From positions 1-8,026 of the forward strand of contig JAUXDF010000126.1 of assembly GCA_030618505.1 (NCBI GenBank): a stretch of DNA of 8,026 nucleotides. Direction: 5' to 3'. The notes beneath the pieces were generated by a model that saw nothing but the letters and a program-made list of their open reading frames with translations, was not told the origin of the DNA and did no database searches. Positions 5,884 to 8,026 of the stretch are shown here, piece by piece. The DNA comes from Spongiibacteraceae bacterium (GTDB lineage Bacteria; Pseudomonadota; Gammaproteobacteria; Pseudomonadales; PIVM01). The number at the start of each line of letters is the position of its first letter. Within the stretch, counting starts at the first letter, position 1. A program made the translations under genes and the position numbers.

Positions 5884-7707
5884 ATGGCAAAAACCAAAGC
5901 AACACAATCCGACTGGCAGCTATATAGCAGATTACTCTCCTATATGTGGCCTTATATCGGCGCGTTTATATTAAGCGTATTGGGTTTTATGCTGTTTGCC
6001 GCCATGCAGGTTTTATTGGCTGATATCTTGCAGTTTGTGGTTGATGCCTTTGGTGATAATGAAAATACTACAGCAGGCCTGATATCCGGGTGGATGCATG
6101 AGGCTATTAATGCTGATGCCGTAGGCACCTCTGAGCCTGTGCCTGCCAGCGTGCTTATTCCCATGGCGATGGCGGGTATCGCCTTTTTTCGTGGTATGGG
6201 TTATATGATCGGCAACTATTTTATGGCCCATGTTGGCCGTAATACTATTCATGATTTACGCTGCTCTCTTTTTGACCATATGTTAAAACTGCCTACCGCT
6301 TTTTATGATAGTAATACCGGCGGTTATTTGGTGAGTCGAATCACCTATAATGTTGAGCAGGTGACGGGCACGGTAACCAAGGCCGGTACGGTATTTATTC
6401 GTGAGGGCATCACGGTTATCTTTTTGCTGGCTTACCTTTTTTATGTGAACTGGAAATTGTCACTGGTATTTTTGATGGTTGCCCCCTTTATCGCCTTGAT
6501 TGTCGGGGTTGTCAGTAAACGGTTTCGTCGTATCAGTCGTCGTATTCAAGACTCCATGGGTGATGTTACTCATGTCACCAGTGAAGCTGTAAATGGCAAT
6601 CGCGTGATGCGTATCTTTGGTGGTGAGCGTTATGAGCGCGAACGATTTTTTGCTGCCAGTGAATACAACCGCCGTCAGAGCATAAAAATGGCTGCCACCG
6701 CGGCGGCATCAACACCTGTCATTCAGTTTCTGGTCAGTCTGGCGCTTTGTGCTTTGGTGGCACTTGGGCTGCAACCGGATGTAAAAGCTAATCTTACGCC
6801 TGGTGAGTTTGTGGCGTTTTTAACGGCGGCGGGTTTGCTGGCAAAACCTATTCGTCAATTAAGCGGCGTGATGAGTATGATTCAAAAGGGACTGGCCGCA
6901 GCGCAGGATATTTTTTCCCAGCTTGATGAGCAGATCGAACCCGATGAGGGTGAAGCAGAGGTTGAGCGGGTTGCCGGGCGAGTAGAGTTTGACGCAGTCA
7001 GTTTTAGTTATCGCGATGACCTGCCAATGGTATTGCGAGATATTAATTTTAGTGTCGAGGCCGGGCAAACCATTGCATTGGTGGGGAGTTCGGGTAGTGG
7101 GAAATCCTCGTTGGTCAGCTTGATTACCCGTTTTTATAATTTGACTGAAGGGCGTATTACTATTGATGGTGTTGATATTCGAAAATATCCGCTGGCAAAT
7201 TTGCGCAAGCAAATCGCACTGGTCAATCAGCAGGTGATGTTATTTAACGACACCATTTTTCGTAACATTGCTTACGGTGATTTACAGCACTGTGATATTG
7301 ACGATATTCAAGAAGCTGCACATATCGCAAATGCAAAAGCGTTTATAGAAGATTTGCCCGCAGGTATGGAAACCATCGTCGGTGATAATGGTGTTATGCT
7401 CTCCGGTGGTCAGCGCCAGCGTATTGCGATTGCCAGAGCAATACTCAAGGATGCACCGATATTGATTCTTGATGAGGCAACCTCGGCACTGGATAATGAA
7501 TCAGAGCGTCTGATTCAGGATGCCTTGGAAAAAGTTATGGAGAATCGGACGACCTTTGTTATCGCCCACCGCCTGAGTACGGTAGAAAATGCCGATATTA
7601 TTTTGGTGCTGGAAGATGGCCGGATCGTAGAATCGGGTAGCCATCACTCTTTACTAGAGCGCAAAGGGCGTTATGCCCAGCTCCATAGCAATCAATTCAA
7701 AGATTGA
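5884..7707 (+). CDS. msbA: MsbA, lipid A export ABC transporter (permease-ATPase fusion)
   Basis: A 607-residue half-transporter; as a homodimer, MsbA flips core-lipid A from the inner to the outer leaflet of the inner membrane. Six membrane helices occupy about 24-50, 88-115, 165-188, 190-212, 275-296 and 305-325. The ATPase domain (about 365-607) has A-loop Tyr376, Walker A GSSGSGKS (401-408), Q-loop Gln449, signature LSGGQ (506-510), Walker B ILILDE (526-531, catalytic Glu531), D-loop SALD (534-537) and switch His562. Membrane-domain stretches such as SRITYNVEQV (151-160) and VSKRFRRIS (210-218), together with lpxK directly downstream, favour MsbA over other exporters. It is about 25 residues longer than E. 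coli MsbA; the extra length lies in the first periplasmic loop (about 55-88). The ATG abuts the exbD stop with no gap and no clear Shine-Dalgarno, which suggests coupled translation. Confidence 0.95.
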   Translation: MAKTKATQSDWQLYSRLLSYMWPYIGAFILSVLGFMLFAAMQVLLADILQFVVDAFGDNENTTAGLISGWMHEAINADAVGTSEPVPASVLIPMAMAGIAFFRGMGYMIGNYFMAHVGRNTIHDLRCSLFDHMLKLPTAFYDSNTGGYLVSRITYNVEQVTGTVTKAGTVFIREGITVIFLLAYLFYVNWKLSLVFLMVAPFIALIVGVVSKRFRRISRRIQDSMGDVTHVTSEAVNGNRVMRIFGGERYERERFFAASEYNRRQSIKMAATAAASTPVIQFLVSLALCALVALGLQPDVKANLTPGEFVAFLTAAGLLAKPIRQLSGVMSMIQKGLAAAQDIFSQLDEQIEPDEGEAEVERVAGRVEFDAVSFSYRDDLPMVLRDINFSVEAGQTIALVGSSGSGKSSLVSLITRFYNLTEGRITIDGVDIRKYPLANLRKQIALVNQQVMLFNDTIFRNIAYGDLQHCDIDDIQEAAHIANAKAFIEDLPAGMETIVGDNGVMLSGGQRQRIAIARAILKDAPILILDEATSALDNESERLIQDALEKVMENRTTFVIAHRLSTVENADIILVLEDGRIVESGSHHSLLERKGRYAQLHSNQFKD

Positions 7708-7709
7708 GT

Positions 7710-8026
7710 ATGAGCTCTTCACGGCGTCATCCCAAAAGCAAATCATCGATCTTGCCCGATGCCTGGTATCAACAGGCACCTTGGTTAAAAGTTCTGCGGC
7801 CGGTGAGTGCTCTTTTTCAGTCCATCTCTAGTAAACGGCGCAATGATTATTTAAGGGGTAAAAAAGTAGCCTCAGAGCTCTCGGTACCGGTTGTTATTGT
7901 TGGTAATATTACTGTAGGCGGAACAGGTAAAACGCCACTGGTTATTGCTATCGTGTGCTATTTAAGAGGGCAGGGGTTTAAACCCGGCGTTGTTAGTCGC
8001 GGTTACACCAGCAAGGCTCCGCATTA
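7710..8026 (+). CDS. lpxK: LpxK, tetraacyldisaccharide 4'-kinase (5' part only)
   Basis: An open frame of 105 codons runs off the right edge. LpxK transfers phosphate from ATP to the 4' position of the tetraacyldisaccharide precursor, making lipid IVA at the cytoplasmic side of the inner membrane. The visible part has an amphipathic, membrane-associating N-terminal region (WYQQAPWLKVLRPVS at 19-33) and the LpxK P-loop VGNITVGGTGKTP (64-76). The family-typical GVVSRGY follows (93-99). The catalytic and substrate residues further on lie outside the window. The ATG is 2 nt past the msbA stop and lacks a good ribosome site, as expected for coupled genes. About 15 polar, basic residues precede the point where E. 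coli LpxK begins to align. A TTG at codon 15 is a possible but unsupported alternative start. The msbA-lpxK order matches enterobacteria. Confidence 0.93.
   Translation, partial: MSSSRRHPKSKSSILPDAWYQQAPWLKVLRPVSALFQSISSKRRNDYLRGKKVASELSVPVVIVGNITVGGTGKTPLVIAIVCYLRGQGFKPGVVSRGYTSKAPH

Noticed and set aside
6859..7212. A 117-codon open frame on the minus strand opposite msbA
   Set aside because: It lies wholly within the ATPase half of msbA, has no recognisable domain, and its composition is what antisense reading of a coding gene gives.
1..8026. Mobile element, phage, defence island or CRISPR content
   Set aside because: No transposase, integrase, spacer-repeat array, terminal inverted repeats or abrupt composition shift is visible. 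All genes belong to conserved envelope or DNA-uptake families in a known chromosomal order.

Overview
The window looks like chromosomal core DNA from a gammaproteobacterium with near-balanced base composition. It resembles the Pseudomonas/Cellvibrio/Alteromonas type of marine or environmental lineage, but I cannot place it to genus from sequence alone. Every confidently read gene serves the Gram-negative envelope or DNA uptake. There are no tRNA or rRNA genes, insertion sequences, CRISPR arrays, phage genes or toxin-antitoxin genes.

Layout. On the left, the 3' end of lolD (1-189) is followed after 7 nt by a complete LolC/LolE-family permease gene (197-1438). Together they form the inner-membrane part of the machine that extracts lipoproteins for delivery to the outer membrane. 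A DUF2062 membrane protein gene (1435-1977) faces them on the minus strand, and its stop codon interlocks with that of lolE. A 290-bp intergenic region (1978-2267) separates it from comEC. This region holds a degenerate 15-bp tandem repeat with palindromic cores, a small hairpin and a plausible sigma70 promoter.

On the right, five plus-strand genes are closely packed: comEC (2268-4748), exbB (4826-5455), exbD (5458-5883), msbA (5884-7707) and lpxK (7710 to beyond the window end). The gaps are 77, 2, 0 and 2 nt. From exbB onward this is almost certainly one transcription unit, probably with comEC at its head.

How the genes work together. ComEC is the inner-membrane channel for single-stranded DNA during natural transformation. 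ExbB and ExbD form a proton-driven motor of the TolQR/MotAB type. MsbA flips core-lipid A across the inner membrane, and LpxK phosphorylates the lipid A precursor at the 4' position. From general knowledge, the order resembles both the Pseudomonas cluster (lolCDE, DUF2062, comEC, exbBD, lpxK) and the enterobacterial one (comEC homologue ycaI, msbA, lpxK), as if exbBD and msbA sat together in one layout.

I do not see a convincing undescribed system. The points most worth checking are the repeat array upstream of comEC, the mixed LolC/LolE character of the permease, the interlocked convergent stops, and the exbBD pair embedded in the lipid A operon.
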